Position numbers and translations under genes: made by a program. The notes under the pieces were generated by a model that saw only the letters and a list, made by a program, of their open reading frames with translations, was not told the origin of the DNA and ran no database searches. From Lepidurus packardi (Eukaryota; Arthropoda; Branchiopoda; Notostraca; Triopsidae), in assembly GCA_023053545.1 (NCBI GenBank), contig JAKZAN010000039.1, positions 77,001 through 141,000 of the forward strand: 64,000 bases of DNA. Reading direction: 5' to 3'. Below, piece after piece: positions 23,441 to 38,104 of this stretch (positions are counted from its first letter, which is position 1; every line of letters begins with the position of its first letter).

Positions 23441-25920
23441 TCCGTAAGGAATTAATTCAGTCCGTAATGGATTAATTAAGTCCGTAATGAATTAATTCAG
23501 TCCGTAAGGAATTAATAAAATCCGTACGGAATTTATTCAGACAGTAAGGAATTAATTCAGTCCGTAAGGAATTAATTCAGTCCGTAAGGAATTAATTCAG
23601 TCAGTAAGGAATTAATTCAGTCCGTAAGGAATTAATTCAGTCCGTAAGGAATTAATTCAGTTCGTAAGGAATTAATTCAGTCCCTAAGGAATTAATTCAG
23701 TCCGTAAGGAATTATTTCAGTCCGTAAGGAATAATTTCAGTACGTAAGGAAATAATTCAGTCCGTAATGGATTAATTAAGTCCGTAATGAATTAATTTAA
23801 GTCCGTAAGGAATTAATAAAATCCGTACGGAATTAATTCAGACCGTAAGGAATTAATTCAGTCCGTAAGGAATTAATTCAGTCCGTAAGGAATTAATTCA
23901 GTCAGTAAGGAATTAATTCAGTCCGTAAAGAATTAATTCAGTCCGTAAATAATTAATTCAGTTCGAAATGAATTAATTAAGTCCATAAGGAATTAATTCA
24001 GTCTGTAAGGATTTAATTAAGTCCGTAATGAATTAATTCAGTCCGTAATGAATTAATTCAGTCCGTAATGAATTAATTCAGTCCGTAAGGAATTAATTCA
24101 GTCCGTAAGGTATTAATTCAGTCCGTATGAAATTAATTCAGTCCGTAAGGAATTCATTCAGTCCGTAAGGAATTCATTCAGTCCGCAAGGAATTAATTCA
24201 GTCCGTATGAAATTAATTCAGTCCGTAAGGAATTCATTCAGTCCGTAAGGAATTCATTCAGTGAGAAAAGAATTCAATCAATCTTAAAGAATTAATTCAG
24301 TCCGTAAGGAATTAATTCAGTCCGTAAGGAATTAATTAAGTCCGTAAGGAATTAATTCAGTCCGTAAGGAATTATTTCAGTCCGTAATTAATTAATTCAT
24401 TCCTTACGGAATTAATTAAGTCCATAAGGAATTAATTTAGTCTGTAAGGATTTAATTAAGTCCGTAATGAATTAATTCAGTCCGTAAGGAATAACTTCAG
24501 TACGTAAGGAAATAATTCAGTACGTAAGGAATTAATTCAGTCCGTAATGGATTAATTAAGTCCGTAATGAATTAATTCAGTCCGTAAGGAATTAATAAAA
24601 TCCGTACGGAATTTATTCAGACAGTAAGGAATTAATTCAGTCCGTAAGGAATTAATTCAGTCCGTAAGGAATTAATTCAGTCCGTAAGGAATTAATTCAG
24701 TCCGTAATGGATTAATTAAGTCCGTAATGAATTAATTCAGTCCGTAAGGAATTAATAAAATCCGTACGGAATTTATTCAGACAGTAAGGAATTAATTCAG
24801 TCCGTAAGGAATTAATTCAGTCCGTAAGGAATTAATTCAGTCAGTAAGGAATTAATTCAGTCCGTAAGGAATTAATTCAGTCCGTAAGGAATTAATTCAG
24901 TTCGTAAGGAATTAATTCAGTCCCTAAGGAATTAATTCAGTCCGTAAGGAATTATTTCAGTCCGTAAGGAATAATTTCAGTACGTAAGGAAATAATTCAG
25001 TCCGTAATGGATTAATTAAGTCCGTAATGAATTAATTTAAGTCCGTAAGGAATTAATAAAATCCGTACGGAATTAATTCAGACCGTAAGGAATTAATTCA
25101 GTCCGTAAGGAATTAATTCAGTCCGTAAGGAATTAATTCAGTCAGTAAGGAATTAATTCAGTCCGTAAAGAATTAATTCAGTCCGTAAATAATTAATTCA
25201 GTTCGAAATGAATTAATTAAGTCCATAAGGAATTAATTCAGTCTGTAAGGATTTAATTAAGTCCGTAATGAATTAATTCAGTCCGTAATGAATTAATTCA
25301 GTCCGTAATGAATTAATTCAGTCCGTAAGGAATTAATTCAGTCCGTAAGGTATTAATTCAGTCCGTATGAAATTAATTCAGTCCGTAAGGAATTCATTCA
25401 GTCCGTAAGGAATTCATTCAGTCCGCAAGGAATTAATTCAGTCCGTATGAAATTAATTCAGTCCGTAAGGAATTCATTCAGTCCGTAAGGAATTCATTCA
25501 GTGAGAAAAGAATTCAATCAATCTTAAAGAATTAATTCAGTCCGTAAGGAATTAATTCAGTCCGTAAGGAATTAATTAAGTCCGTAAGGAATTAATTCAG
25601 TCCGTAAGGAATTATTTCAGTCCGTAATTAATTAATTCATTCCTTACGGAATTAATTAAGTCCATAAGGAATTAATTTAGTCTGTAAGGATTTAATTAAG
25701 TCCGTAATGAATTAATTCAGTCCGTAAGGAATAACTTCAGTACGTAAGGAAATAATTCAGTACGTAAGGAATTAATTCAGTCCGTAATGGATTAATTAAG
25801 TCCGTAATGAATTAATTCAGTCCGTAAGGAATTAATAAAATCCGTACGGAATTTATTCAGACAGTAAGGAATTAATTCAGTCCGTAAGGAATTAATTCAG
25901 TCCGTAAGGAATTAATTCAG
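23441..25920 (+). repeat. Perfect 1240-bp tandem duplication (62 monomers)
   Basis: 23441-24680 is repeated at 24681-25920 with no differences by eye. Each copy contains one 21-base monomer and one landmark trimer, whose register changes cancel, so the period is exactly 62 x 20. Flanks differ at 23421 (TACG) against 24661 (TCCG) and beyond 25920. Confidence 0.9.
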
Positions 25921-26880
25921 TCCGTAAGGAATTAATTCAGTCCGTAAGGAATTAATTCAGTTCGTAAGGAATTAATTCGGTCCCTAAGGAATTAATTCAG
26001 TCCGTAAGGAATTATTTCAGTCCGTAATTAATTCATTCATTCCTTACGGAATTAATTAAGTCCATAAGGAATTAATTTAGTCTGTAAGGATTTAATTAAG
26101 TCCGTAATGAATTAATTCAGTCCGTAAGGAATAATTTCAGTACGTAAGGAAATAATTCAGTCCGTAATGAATTAATTTAAGTCCGTAAGGAATTAATAAA
26201 ATCCGTACGGAATTAATTCAGACCGTAAGGAATTAATTCAGTCCGTAAGGAATTAATTCAGTCCGTAAGGAATTAATTCAATCAGTAAGGAATTAATTCA
26301 GTCCGTAAAGAATTAATTCAGTCCGTAAATAATTAATTCAGTTCGAAATGAATTAATTAAGTCCATAAGGAATTAATTCAGTCTGTAAGGATTTAATTAA
26401 GTCCGTTATGAATTAATTCAGTCCGTAATGAATTAATTCAGTCCGTAAGGAATTAATTCAGTCCGTAAGGTATTAATTCAGTCCGTAAGGAATAAGTTCA
26501 GTACGTAAGGAATTAATTCAGTCCGTAATCGATTAATTAAGTCCGTAATGAATTAATTCAGTCCGTATGAAATTAATTCAGTCCGTAAGGAATTAATTCA
26601 GTCCGTAAGGAATTAATTCAGTCCGTAAGGAATTATTTCAGTCCGTAATTAATTAATTCATTCCTTACGGAATTAATTAAGTCCATAAGGAATTAATTCA
26701 GTCCGTAAGGAATTAATTCAGTTCGTAAGGAATTAATTCGGTCCCTAAGGAATTAATTCAGTCCGTAAGGAATTATTTCAGTCCGTAATTAATTCATTCA
26801 TTCCTTACGGAATTAATTAAGTCCATAAGGAATTAATTTAGTCTGTAAGGATTTAATTAAGTCCGTAATGAATTAATTCA

Positions 26881-27230
26881 GTCCGTAAGGAATTAATTCA
26901 GTCCGTAAGGAATTAATTCAGTCCGTAAGGAATAAGTTCAGTACGTAAGGAATTAATTCAGTCCGTAATCGATTAATTAAGTCCGTAATGAATTAATTCA
27001 GTCCGTATGAAATTAATTCAGTCCGTAAGGAATTAATTTAGTCCGTAAGGAATTAATTCAGTCCGTAAGGAATTAATTCAGTCCGTAAGGAATAAGTTCA
27101 GTACGTAAGGAATTAATTCAGTCCGTAATCGATAAATTAAGTCCGTAATGAATTAATTCAGTCCGTATGAAATTAATTCAGTCCGTAAGGAATTAATTTA
27201 GTCCGTAAGGAATTAATTCAGTCCGTAAGG
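26881..27230 (+). repeat. 160-bp (eight-monomer) tandem duplication
   Basis: 26881-27040 is repeated at 27041-27200, continuing to about 27230. Both copies hold AATAAGTTCAGTACG, ATCGATTAATTAAG, TATGAAATT and a TTTAGTCCG monomer. One difference is seen, GATTAATTAAG against GATAAATTAAG near 27134. Confidence 0.85.
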
Positions 27231-27483
27231 AATTATTTCAGTCCGTAATTAATTAATTCATTCCTTACGGAATTAATTAAGTCCATAAGGAATTAATTCA
27301 GTCTGTAAGGATTTAATTAAGTCCGTAATGAATTAATTCAGTCCGTAAGGAATTAATTCAGTCCTTAAGGAATTAATTCAGTCCGTAAGGAATTAATTCA
27401 GTCCGTAAGGAATAAGTTCAGTACGTAAGGAATTAATTCAGTCCGTAATGGATTAATTAAGTCCGTAATGAATTAATTCAATC

Positions 27484-27524
27484 CGTATGAATTAATTCAG
27501 TCCGTAAAGGAATTAATAAAATCC
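27484..27524 (+). repeat. Paired 19-bp and 21-bp units
   Basis: A TATGA monomer lacking one A is followed by a TAAAGG monomer with one extra A, so two opposite one-base register changes lie side by side and cancel. I saw this arrangement once only. Confidence 0.7.
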
Positions 27525-30500
27525 GTACGGAATTAATTCAGTCCGTAAGGAATTCATTCAGTCCGTAAGGAATAAGTTCAGTACGTAAGGAATTAATTCA
27601 GTCCGTAATGGATTAATTAAGTCCGTAATGAATTAATTCAGTCCGTATGAAATTAATTCAGTCCGTAAGGAATTCATTCAGTCCGTAAGGAATTCATTCA
27701 GTCCGCAAGGAATTAATTCAGTCCGTATGAAATTAATTCAGTCCGTAAGGAATTCATTCAGTCCGTAAGGAATTCATTCAGTGAGAAAAGAATTCAATCA
27801 ATCTTAAAGAATTAATTCAGTCCGTAAGGAACTAATTCAGTCCGTAAGGACTTAATTCAGTCCGTAAGGAATTAATTAAGTCCGTAAGGAATTAATTAAG
27901 TCCGTAAGGAATTAATTCAGTCTGTAAGGAATTATTTCAGTCCGTAATTAATTAATTAATTCCTTACGGAATTAATTAAGTCCATAAGGAATTAATTTAG
28001 TCTGTAAGGATTTAATTAAGTCCGTAATGAATTAATTCAGTCCGTAAGGAATAACTTCAGTACGTAAGGAAATAATTCAGTCCGTAATGGATTAATTAAG
28101 TCCGTAATGAATTAATTCAGTCCGTATGAAATTAATTCCGTTCGTAAGGAATTAATTAAGGAATTAATTCAGTCCGAAAGGAATTAATTCAGTCCGTAAG
28201 GAATTAATTCAGTCCGTAAGGAATTAATTCAGTCCGTAAGGAATTAATTCAGTCCGTAAGGAATTAATTCAGTCCGTAAGGAGTTAATTCAGTCCCTAAG
28301 GAATTAATTATGTCCTTAAGGAATTAATTCAGTCCGTAAGGAATTAATTCAGTCCGAAAGGAATTAATTCAGTCCTTAAGGAATTATTTCAGTCCGTAAT
28401 TAATTCATTCATTCCTTACGGAATTAATTTAGTCCATAAGGAATTAATTTAGTCTGTAAGGATTTAATTAAGTCCGTAATGAATTAATTCAGTCCGTAAG
28501 GAATAACTTCAGTACGTAATGGATTAATTAAGTCCGTAATGAATTAATTCAGTCCGTAAGGATTTAATAAAATCCGTAAGGAATTAATAAATTCCGTACG
28601 GAATTAATTCAGACCGTAAGGAATTAATTCAGTCCGTAAGGTATTAATTCAGTCCGTAAGGTATTAATTCAGTCCGTAAGGAATTAAATCAGTCCGTAAG
28701 GAATTAATTCAGTCCGTAAGGATTTAATTCAGTCCGTAAGGTATTAATTCAGTCCGTAATGAATTAAATCAGTCCGTAAGGAATAACTTCAGTACGTAAG
28801 GAAATAATTCAGTCTGTAATGAATTAATTCAGTCCGTAAGGAATTAATAAAATCCGTACGGAATTTATTCAGACAGTAAGGAATTAATTCAGTCCGTAAG
28901 GAATTAATTCAGTCCGTAAGGAATTAATTCAGTCAGTAAGGAATTAATTCAGTCCGTAAGGAATTAATTCAGTCCGTAAGGAATTAATTCAGTTCGTAAG
29001 GAATTAATTCAGTCCCTAAGGAATTAATTCAGTCCGTAAGGAATTATTTTAGTCCGTAATTAATTCATTCATTCCTTACGGAATTAATTAAGTCCATAAG
29101 GAATTAATTTAGTCTGTAAGGATTTAATTAAGTCCGTAATGAATTAATTCAGTCCGTAAGGAATAACTTCAGTACGTAAGGAAATAATTCAGTCCGTTAT
29201 GGATTAATTAAGTCCGTAATGAATTAATTCAGTCCGTAAGGAATTAATAAAATCCGTACGGAATTAATTCAGACCGTAAGGAATTAATTCAGTCCGTAAG
29301 GAATTAATTCAGTCCGTAAGGAATTAATTCAGTCAGTAAGGAATTAATTCATTCCGTAAAGAATTAATTCAGTCCGTAAATAATTAATTCAGTTCGAAAT
29401 GAATTAATTAAGTCCATAAGGAATTAATTCAGTCTGTAAGGATTTAATTAAGTCCGTAATGAATTAATTCAGTCCGTAATGAATTAATTCAGTCCGTAAG
29501 GAATTAATTCAGTCCGTAAGGTATTAATTCAGTCCGTAAGGAATAAGTTCAGTACGTAAGGAATTAATTCAGTCCGTAATCGATTAATTAAGTCCGTAAT
29601 GAATTAATTCAGTCCGTATGAAATTAATTCAGTCCGTAAGGAATTAATTCAGTCCGTAAGGAATTAATTCAGTCCGTAAGGAATTATTTCAGTCCGTAAT
29701 TAATTAATTCATTCCTTACGGAATTAATTAAGTCCATAAGGAATTAATTCAGTCTGTAAGGATTTAATTAAGTCCGTAATGAATTAATTCAGTCCGTAAT
29801 GAATTAATTCAGTCCGTAAGGAATTAATTAAGTCCGTAAGGAATTAATTCAGTCCGTAAGGAATTAATTCAGTCCGTAAGGAATTAATTCAGTCCGTAAG
29901 GAATTAATTCAGTCCGTAAGGAATAAGTTCAGTACGTAAGGAATTAATTCAGTCCGTAATGGATTAATTAAGTCCGTAATGAATTAATTCAGTCCGTATG
30001 AAATTAATTCAGTCCGTAAGGAATTCATTCAGTCCGTAAGGAATTCATTCAGTCCGCAAGGAATTAATTCAGTCCGTATGAAATTAATTCAGTCCGTAAG
30101 GAATTCATTCAGTCCGTAAGGAATTCATTCAGTGAGAAAAGAATTCAATCAATCTTAAAGAATTAATTCAGTCCGTAAGGAACTAATTCAGTCCGTAAGG
30201 AATTAATTCAGTCCGTAAGGAATTAATTAAGTCCGTAAGGAATTAATTAAGTCCGTAAGGAATTAATTTAGTCCGTAAGGAATTATTTCAGTCCGTAATT
30301 AATTAATTCATTCCTTACGGAATTAATTAAGTCCATAAGGAATTAATTTAGTCTGTAAGGATTTGATTAAGTCCGTAATGAATTAATTCAGTCCGTAAGG
30401 AATAACTTCAGTACGTAAGGAAATAATTCAGTCCGTAATGGATTAATTCAGTACGTAAGGAATTAATTCAGTCCGTAAGGAATTAATTCAGTCCGTAAGG

Positions 30501-31910
30501 AATAAGTTCAGTACGTAAGGAATTAATTCAGTCCGTAATGGATTAATTAAGTCCGTAATGAATTAATTCAGTCCGTAAGGAATTAATAAAATCCGTACGG
30601 AATTTATTCAGACAGTAAGGAATTAATTCAGTCCGTAAGGAATTAATTCAGTCCGTAAGGAATTAATTCAGTTCGTAAGGAATTAATTCGGTCCCTAAGG
30701 AATTAATTCAGTCCGTAAGGAATTATTTCAGTCCGTAATTAATTCATTCATTCCTTACGGAATTAATTAAGTCCATAAGGAATTAATTTAGTCTGTAAGG
30801 ATTTAATTAAGTCCGTAATGAATTAATTCAGTCCGTAAGGAATAATTTCAGTACGTAAGGAAATAATTCAGTCCGTAATGGATTAATTAAGTCCGTAATG
30901 AATTAATTCAGTCCGTAAGGAATTCATTCAGTCCGTAAGGAATTCACTCAGTCCGTAAGGAATAAGTTCAGTCCGTAAGGAATTAATTCAGTCCGTAATG
31001 GATTAATTAAGTCCGTAATGAATTAATTCAGTCCGTATGAAATTCATTCAGTCCGTAAGGAATTCATTCAGTGTGAAAAGAATTCAATCAATCTTAAAGA
31101 ATTAATTCAGTCCGTAAGGAACTAATTCAGTCCGTAAGGAATTAATTCAGTCCGTAAGGAATTAATTAAGTCCGTAAGGAATTAATTCAGTCCGTAAGGA
31201 ATTAATTCAGTCCGTAAGGAATTAATTCAGTCCGTAAGGTATTAATTCAGTCCGTAAGGTATTAATTCAGTCCGTAAGGAATTAATTCAGTGAGTATGAA
31301 ATTAATTCAGTCCGTAAGGAATTCATTCAGTCCGTAAGGAATTAATTCAGTAAGAAAGGAATTAATTCAGTCCGTAATGGATTAATTCAGTACGTAAGGA
31401 ATTAATTCAGTCCGTAAGGAATTAATTCAGTCCGTAAGGAATAAGTTCAGTACGTAAGGAATTAATTCAGTCCGTAATGGATTAATTAAGTCCGTAATGA
31501 ATTAATTCAGTCCGTAAGGAATTAATAAAATCCGTACGGAATTTATTCAGACAGTAAGGAATTAATTCAGTCCGTAAGGAATTAATTCAGTCCGTAAGGA
31601 ATTAATTCAGTCAGTAAATAATTAATTCAGTCCGTAAGGAATTAATTCAGTCCGTAAGGAATTAATTCAGTTCGTAAGGAATTAATTCAGTCCCTAAGGA
31701 ATTAATTCAGTCCGTAAGGAATTATTTCAGTCCGAAAGGAATAATTTCAGTACGTAAGGAAATACTTCAGTCCGTAATGGATTAATTAAGTCCGTAATGA
31801 ATTAATTTAAGTCCGTAAGGAATTAATAAAATCCGTACGGAATTAATTCAGACCGTAAGGAATTAATTCAGTCCGTAAGGAATTAATTCAGTCCGTAAGG
31901 AATTAATTCA

Positions 31911-31945
31911 GTCAGTAAGGAATTAATTTAGTCTGTAAGGATTTA
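31911..31945 (+). repeat. Deletion junction inside the first 6.2 kb copy
   Basis: A TCAG-ending monomer is joined directly to a TTTAGTCTG monomer, which elsewhere follows the TCCA monomer of the marker cassette. The second copy has 859 further bases here (about 38105-38963). The irregular junction lies in the first copy, so loss from that copy is the simpler reading. Confidence 0.7.
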
Positions 31946-34900
31946 ATTAAGTCCGTAATGAATTAATTCAGTCCGGAAGGAATAATTTCAGTACGTAAGG
32001 AAATAATTCAGTCCGTAATGGATTAATTAAGTCCGTAATGAATTAATTTAAGTCCGTAAGGAATTAATAAAATCCGTACGGAATTAATTCAGACCGTAAG
32101 GAATTAATTCAGTCCGTAAGGAATTAATTCAGTCCGTAAGGAATTAATTCAGTCAGTAAGGAATTAATTCAGTCCGTAAAGAATTAATTCAGTCCGTAAA
32201 TAATTAATTCAGTTCGAAATGAATTAATTAAGTCCATAAGGAATTAATTCAGTCTGTAAGGATTTAATTAAGTCCGTAATGAATTAATTCAGTCCGTAAT
32301 GAATTAATTCAGTCCGTAAGGAATTAATTCAGTCCGTAAGGTATTAATTCAGTCCGTAAGGAATAAGTTCAGTACGTAAGGAATTAATTCAGTCCGTAAT
32401 CGATTAATTAAGTCCGTAATGAATTAATTCAGTCCGTATGAAATTAATTCAGTCCGTAAGGAATTAATTCAGTCCGTAAGGAATTATTTCAGTCCGTAAT
32501 TAATTAATTCATTCCTTACGGAATTAATTAAGTCCATAAGGAATTAATTCAGTCTGTAAGGATTTAATTAATTCCGTAATGAATTAATTCAGTCCGTAAT
32601 GAATTAATTCAGTCCGTAAGGAATTAATTAAGTCCGTAAGGAATTAATTCAGTCCGTAAGGAATTAATTCAGTCCGTAAGGAATTAATTCAGTCCGTAAG
32701 GAATTAATTCAGTTCGTAAGGAATTAATTCGGTCCCTAAGGAATTAATTCAGTCCGTAAGGAATTATTTCAGTCGGTAATTAATTCATTCATTCCTTACG
32801 GAATTAATTAAGTCCATAAGGAATTACTTTAGTCTGTAAGGATTTAATTAAGTCCGTAATGAATTAATTCAGTCCGTAAGGAATAATTTCAGTACGTAAG
32901 GAAATAATTCAGTCCGTAATGGGTTAATTAAGTCCGTCATGAATTAATTCAGTCCGTAAGGAATTCATTCAGTCCGTAAGGAATTCATTCAGTCCGTAAG
33001 GAATAAGTTCAGTCCGTAAGGAATTAATTCAGTCCGTAATGGATTAATTAAGTCCGTAATGAATTAATTCAGTCCGTATGAAATTCATTCAGTCCGTAAG
33101 GAATTCATTCAGTGTGAAAAGAATTCAATCAATCTTAAAGAATTAATTCAGTCCGTAAGGAACTAATTCAGTCCGTAAGGAATTAATTCAGTCCGTAAGG
33201 AATTAATTAAGTCCGTAAGGAATTAATTCAGTCCGTAAGGAATTAATTCAGTCCGTAAGGAATTAGTTCAGTCCGTAAGGAATTAATTCAGTTCGTAAGG
33301 AATTAATTCAGTCCCTAAGGAATTAATTCAGTCCGTAAGGAATTATTTCAGTCCGTAAGGAATAATTTCAGTACGTAAGGAAATAATTCAGTCCGTAATG
33401 GATTAATTAAGTCCGTAATGAATTAATTTAAGTCCGTAAGGAATTAATAAAATCCGTACGGAATTAATTCAGACCGTAAGGAATTAATTCAGTCCGTAAG
33501 GAATTAACTCAGTCCGTAAGGAATTAATTCAGTCAGTAAGGAATTAATTCAGTCCGTAAAGAATTAATTCAGTCCGTAAATAATTAATTCAGTTCGAAAT
33601 GAATTAATTAAGTCCATAAAGAATTAATTCAGTCTGTAAGGATTTAATTAAGTCCGTAATGAATTAATTCAGTCCGTAATGAATTAATTCAGTCCGTAAG
33701 GAATTAATTCAGTCCGTAAGGTATTAATTCAGTCCGTATGAAATTAATTCAGTCCGTAAGGAATTCATTCAGTCCGTAAGGAATTAATTCAGTCCGCAAG
33801 GAATTAATTCAGTCCGTATGAAATTAATTCAGTCCGTAAGGAATTCATTCAGTCCGTAAGGAATTCATTCAGTGAGAAAAGAATTCAATCAATCTTAAAG
33901 AATTAATTCAGTCCGTAAGGAACTAATTCAGTCCGTAAGGAATTAATTCAGTCCGTAAGGAATTAATTAAGTCCGTAAGGAATTAATTAAGTCCGTAAGG
34001 AATTAATTCAGTCCGTAAGGAATTATTTCAGTCCGTAATTAATTAATTCATTCCTTACGGAATTAATTAAGTCCATAAGGAATTAATTTAGTCTGTAAGG
34101 ATTTAATTAAGTCCGTAATGAATTAATTCAGTCCGTAAGGAATAACTTCAGTACGTAAGGAAATAATTCAGTCCGTAATGGATTAATTCAGTACGTAAGG
34201 AATTAATTCAGTCCGTAAGGAATTAATTCAGTCCGTAAGGAATAAGTTCAGTACGTAAGGAATTAATTCAGTCCGTAATGGATTAATTAAGTCCGTAATG
34301 AATTAATTCAGTCCGTAAGGAATTAATAAAATCCGTACGGAATTTATTCAGACAGTAAGGAATTAATTCAGTCCGTAAGGAATTAATTCAGTCCGTAAGG
34401 AATTAATTCAGTCCGTAAGGAATTAATTCAGTCCGTAAGGAATTAATTCAGTCCGTAAGGAGTTAATTCAGTCCCTAAGGAATTAATTATGTCCTTAAGG
34501 AATTAATTCAGTCCGTAAGGAATTAATTCAGTCCGAAAGGAATTAATTCAGTCCTTAAGGAATTATTTCAGTCCGTAATTAATTCATTCATTCCTTACGG
34601 AATTAATTTAGTCCATAAGGAATTAATTTAGTCTGTAAGGATTTAATTAAGTCCGTAATGAATTAATTCAGTCCGTAAGGAATAACTTCAGTACGTAATG
34701 GATTAATTAAGTCCGTAATGAATTAATTCAGTCCGTAAGGATTTAATAAAATCCGTAAGGAATTAATAAATTCCGTACGGAATTAATTCAGACCGTAAGG
34801 AATTAATTCAGTCCGTAAGGTATTAATTCAGTCCGTAAGGTATTAATTCAGTCCGTAAGGAATTAAATCAGTCCGTAAGGAATTAATTCAGTCCGTAAGG

Positions 34901-37900
34901 ATTTAATTCAGTCCGTAAGGTATTAATTCAGTCCGTAATGAATTAAATCAGTCCGTAAGGAATAACTTCAGTACGTAAGGAAATAATTCAGTCTGTAATG
35001 AATTAATTCAGTCCGTAAGGAATTAATAAAATCCGTACGGAATTTATTCAGACAGTAAGGAATTAATTCAGTCCGTAAGGAATTAATTCAGTCCGTAAGG
35101 AATTAATTCAGTCAGTAAGGAATTAATTCAGTCCGTAAGGAATTAATTCAGTCCGTAAGGAATTAATTCAGTTCGTAAGGAATTAATTCAGTCCCTAAGG
35201 AATTAATTCAGTCCGTAAGGAATTATTTTAGTCCGTAATTAATTCATTCATTCCTTACGGAATTAATTAAGTCCATAAGGAATTAATTTAGTCTGTAAGG
35301 ATTTAATTAAGTCCGTAATGAATTAATTCAGTCCGTAAGGAATAACTTCAGTACGTAAGGAAATAATTCAGTCCGTCATGGATTAATTAAGTCCGTAATG
35401 AATTAATTCAGTCCGTAAGGAATTAATAAAATCCGTACGGAATTAATTCAGACCGTAAGGAATTAATTCAGTCCGTAAGGAATTAATTCAGTCCGTAAGG
35501 AATTAATTCAGTCAGTAAGGAATTAATTCATTCCGTAAAGAATTAATTCAGTCCGTAAATAATTAATTCAGTTCGAAATGAATTAATTAAGTCCATAAGG
35601 AATTAATTCAGTCTGTAAGGATTTAATTAAGTCCGTAATGAATTAATTCAGTCCGTAATGAATTAATTCAGTCCGTAAGGAATTAATTCAGTCCGTAAGG
35701 TATTAATTCAGTCCGTAAGGAATAAGTTCAGTACGTAAGGAATTAATTCAGTCCGTAATCGATTAATTAAGTCCGTAATGAATTAATTCAGTCCGTATGA
35801 AATTAATTCAGTCCGTAAGGAATTAATTCAGTCCGTAAGGAATTAATTCAGTCCGTAAGGAATTATTTCAGTCCGTAATTAATTAATTCATTCCTTACGG
35901 AATTAATTAAGTCCATAAGGAATTAATTCAGTCTGTAAGGATTTAATTAAGTCCGTAATGAATTAATTCAGTCCGTAATGAATTAATTCAGTCCGTAAGG
36001 AATTAATTAAGTCCGTAAGGAATTAATTCAGTCCGTAAGGAATTAATTCAGTCCGTAAGGAATTAATTCAGTCCGTAAGGAATTAATTCAGTCCGTAAGG
36101 AATAAGTTCAGTACGTAAGGAATTAATTCAGTCCGTAATGGATTAATTAAGTCCGTAATGAATTAATTCAGTCCGTATGAAATTAATTCAGTCCGTAAGG
36201 AATTCATTCAGTCCGTAAGGAATTCATTCAGTCCGCAAGGAATTAATTCAGTCCGTATGAAATTAATTCAGTCCGTAAGGAATTCATTCAGTCCGTAAGG
36301 AATTCATTCAGTGAGAAAAGAATTCAATCAATCTTAAAGAATTAATTCAGTCTGTAAGGAACTAATTCAGTCCGTAAGGAATTAATTCAGTCCGTAAGGA
36401 ATTAATTAAGTCCGTAAGGAATTAATTAAGTCCGTAAGGAATTAATTTAGTCCGTAAGGAATTATTTCAGTCCGTAATTAATTAATTCATTCCTTACGGA
36501 ATTAATTAAGTCCATAAGGAATTAATTTAGTCTGTAAGGATTTGATTAAGTCCGTAATGAATTAATTCAGTCCGTAAGGAATAACTTCAGTACGTAAGGA
36601 AATAATTCAGTCCGTAATGGATTAATTCAGTACGTAAGGAATTAATTCAGTCCGTAAGGAATTAATTCAGTCCGTAAGGAATAAGTTCAGTACGTAAGGA
36701 ATTAATTCAGTCCGTAATGGATTAATTAAGTCCGTAATGAATTAATTCAGTCCGTAAGGAATTAATAAAATCCGTACGGAATTTATTCAGACAGTAAGGA
36801 ATTAATTCAGTCCGTAAGGAATTAATTCAGTCCGTAAGGAATTAATTCAGTTCGTAAGGAATTAATTCGGTCCCTAAGGAATTAATTCAGTCCGTAAGGA
36901 ATTATTTCAGTCCGTAATTAATTCATTCATTCCTTACGGAATTAATTAAGTCCATAAGGAATTAATTTAGTCTGTAAGGATTTAATTAAGTCCGTAATGA
37001 ATTAATTCAGTCCGTAAGGAATAATTTCAGTACGTAAGGAAATAATTCAGTCCGTAATGGATTAATTAAGTCCGTAATGAATTAATTCAGTCCGTAAGGA
37101 ATTCATTCAGTCCGTAAGGAATTCACTCAGTCCGTAAGGAATAAGTTCAGTCCGTAAGGAATTAATTCAGTCCGTAATGGATTAATTAAGTCCGTAATGA
37201 ATTAATTCAGTCCGTATGAAATTCATTCAGTCCGTAAGGAATTCATTCAGTGTGAAAAGAATTCAATCAATCTTAAAGAATTAATTCAGTCCGTAAGGAA
37301 CTAATTCAGTCCGTAAGGAATTAATTCAGTCCGTAAGGAATTAATTAAGTCCGTAAGGAATTAATTCAGTCCGTAAGGAATTAATTCAGTCCGTAAGGAA
37401 TTAATTCAGTCCGTAAGGTATTAATTCAGTCCGTAAGGTATTAATTCAGTCCGTAAGGAATTAATTCAGTGAGTATGAAATTAATTCAGTCCGTAAGGAA
37501 TTCATTCAGTCCGTAAGGAATTAATTCAGTAAGAAAGGAATTAATTCAGTCCGTAATGGATTAATTCAGTACGTAAGGAATTAATTCAGTCCGTAAGGAA
37601 TTAATTCAGTCCGTAAGGAATAAGTTCAGTACGTAAGGAATTAATTCAGTCCGTAATGGATTAATTAAGTCCGTAATGAATTAATTCAGTCCGTAAGGAA
37701 TTAATAAAATCCGTACGGAATTTATTCAGACAGTAAGGAATTAATTCAGTCCGTAAGGAATTAATTCAGTCCGTAAGGAATTAATTCAGTCAGTAAATAA
37801 TTAATTCAGTCCGTAAGGAATTAATTCAGTCCGTAAGGAATTAATTCAGTTCGTAAGGAATTAATTCAGTCCCTAAGGAATTAATTCAGTCCGTAAGGAA

Positions 37901-38104
37901 TTATTTCAGTCCGAAAGGAATAATTTCAGTACGTAAGGAAATACTTCAGTCCGTAATGGATTAATTAAGTCCGTAATGAATTAATTTAAGTCCGTAAGGA
38001 ATTAATAAAATCCGTACGGAATTAATTCAGACCGTAAGGAATTAATTCAGTCCGTAAGGAATTAATTCAGTCCGTAAGGAATTAATTCAGTCAGTAAGGA
38101 ATTA

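Noticed and set aside
28140-28180. Possible edge of an inserted mobile element at the irregular AATTAAGGAATTAATTC junction
   Set aside because: Both sides are ordinary satellite monomers. The irregularity is a 12-base truncated unit that recurs about ten more times, so it is an internal array junction.
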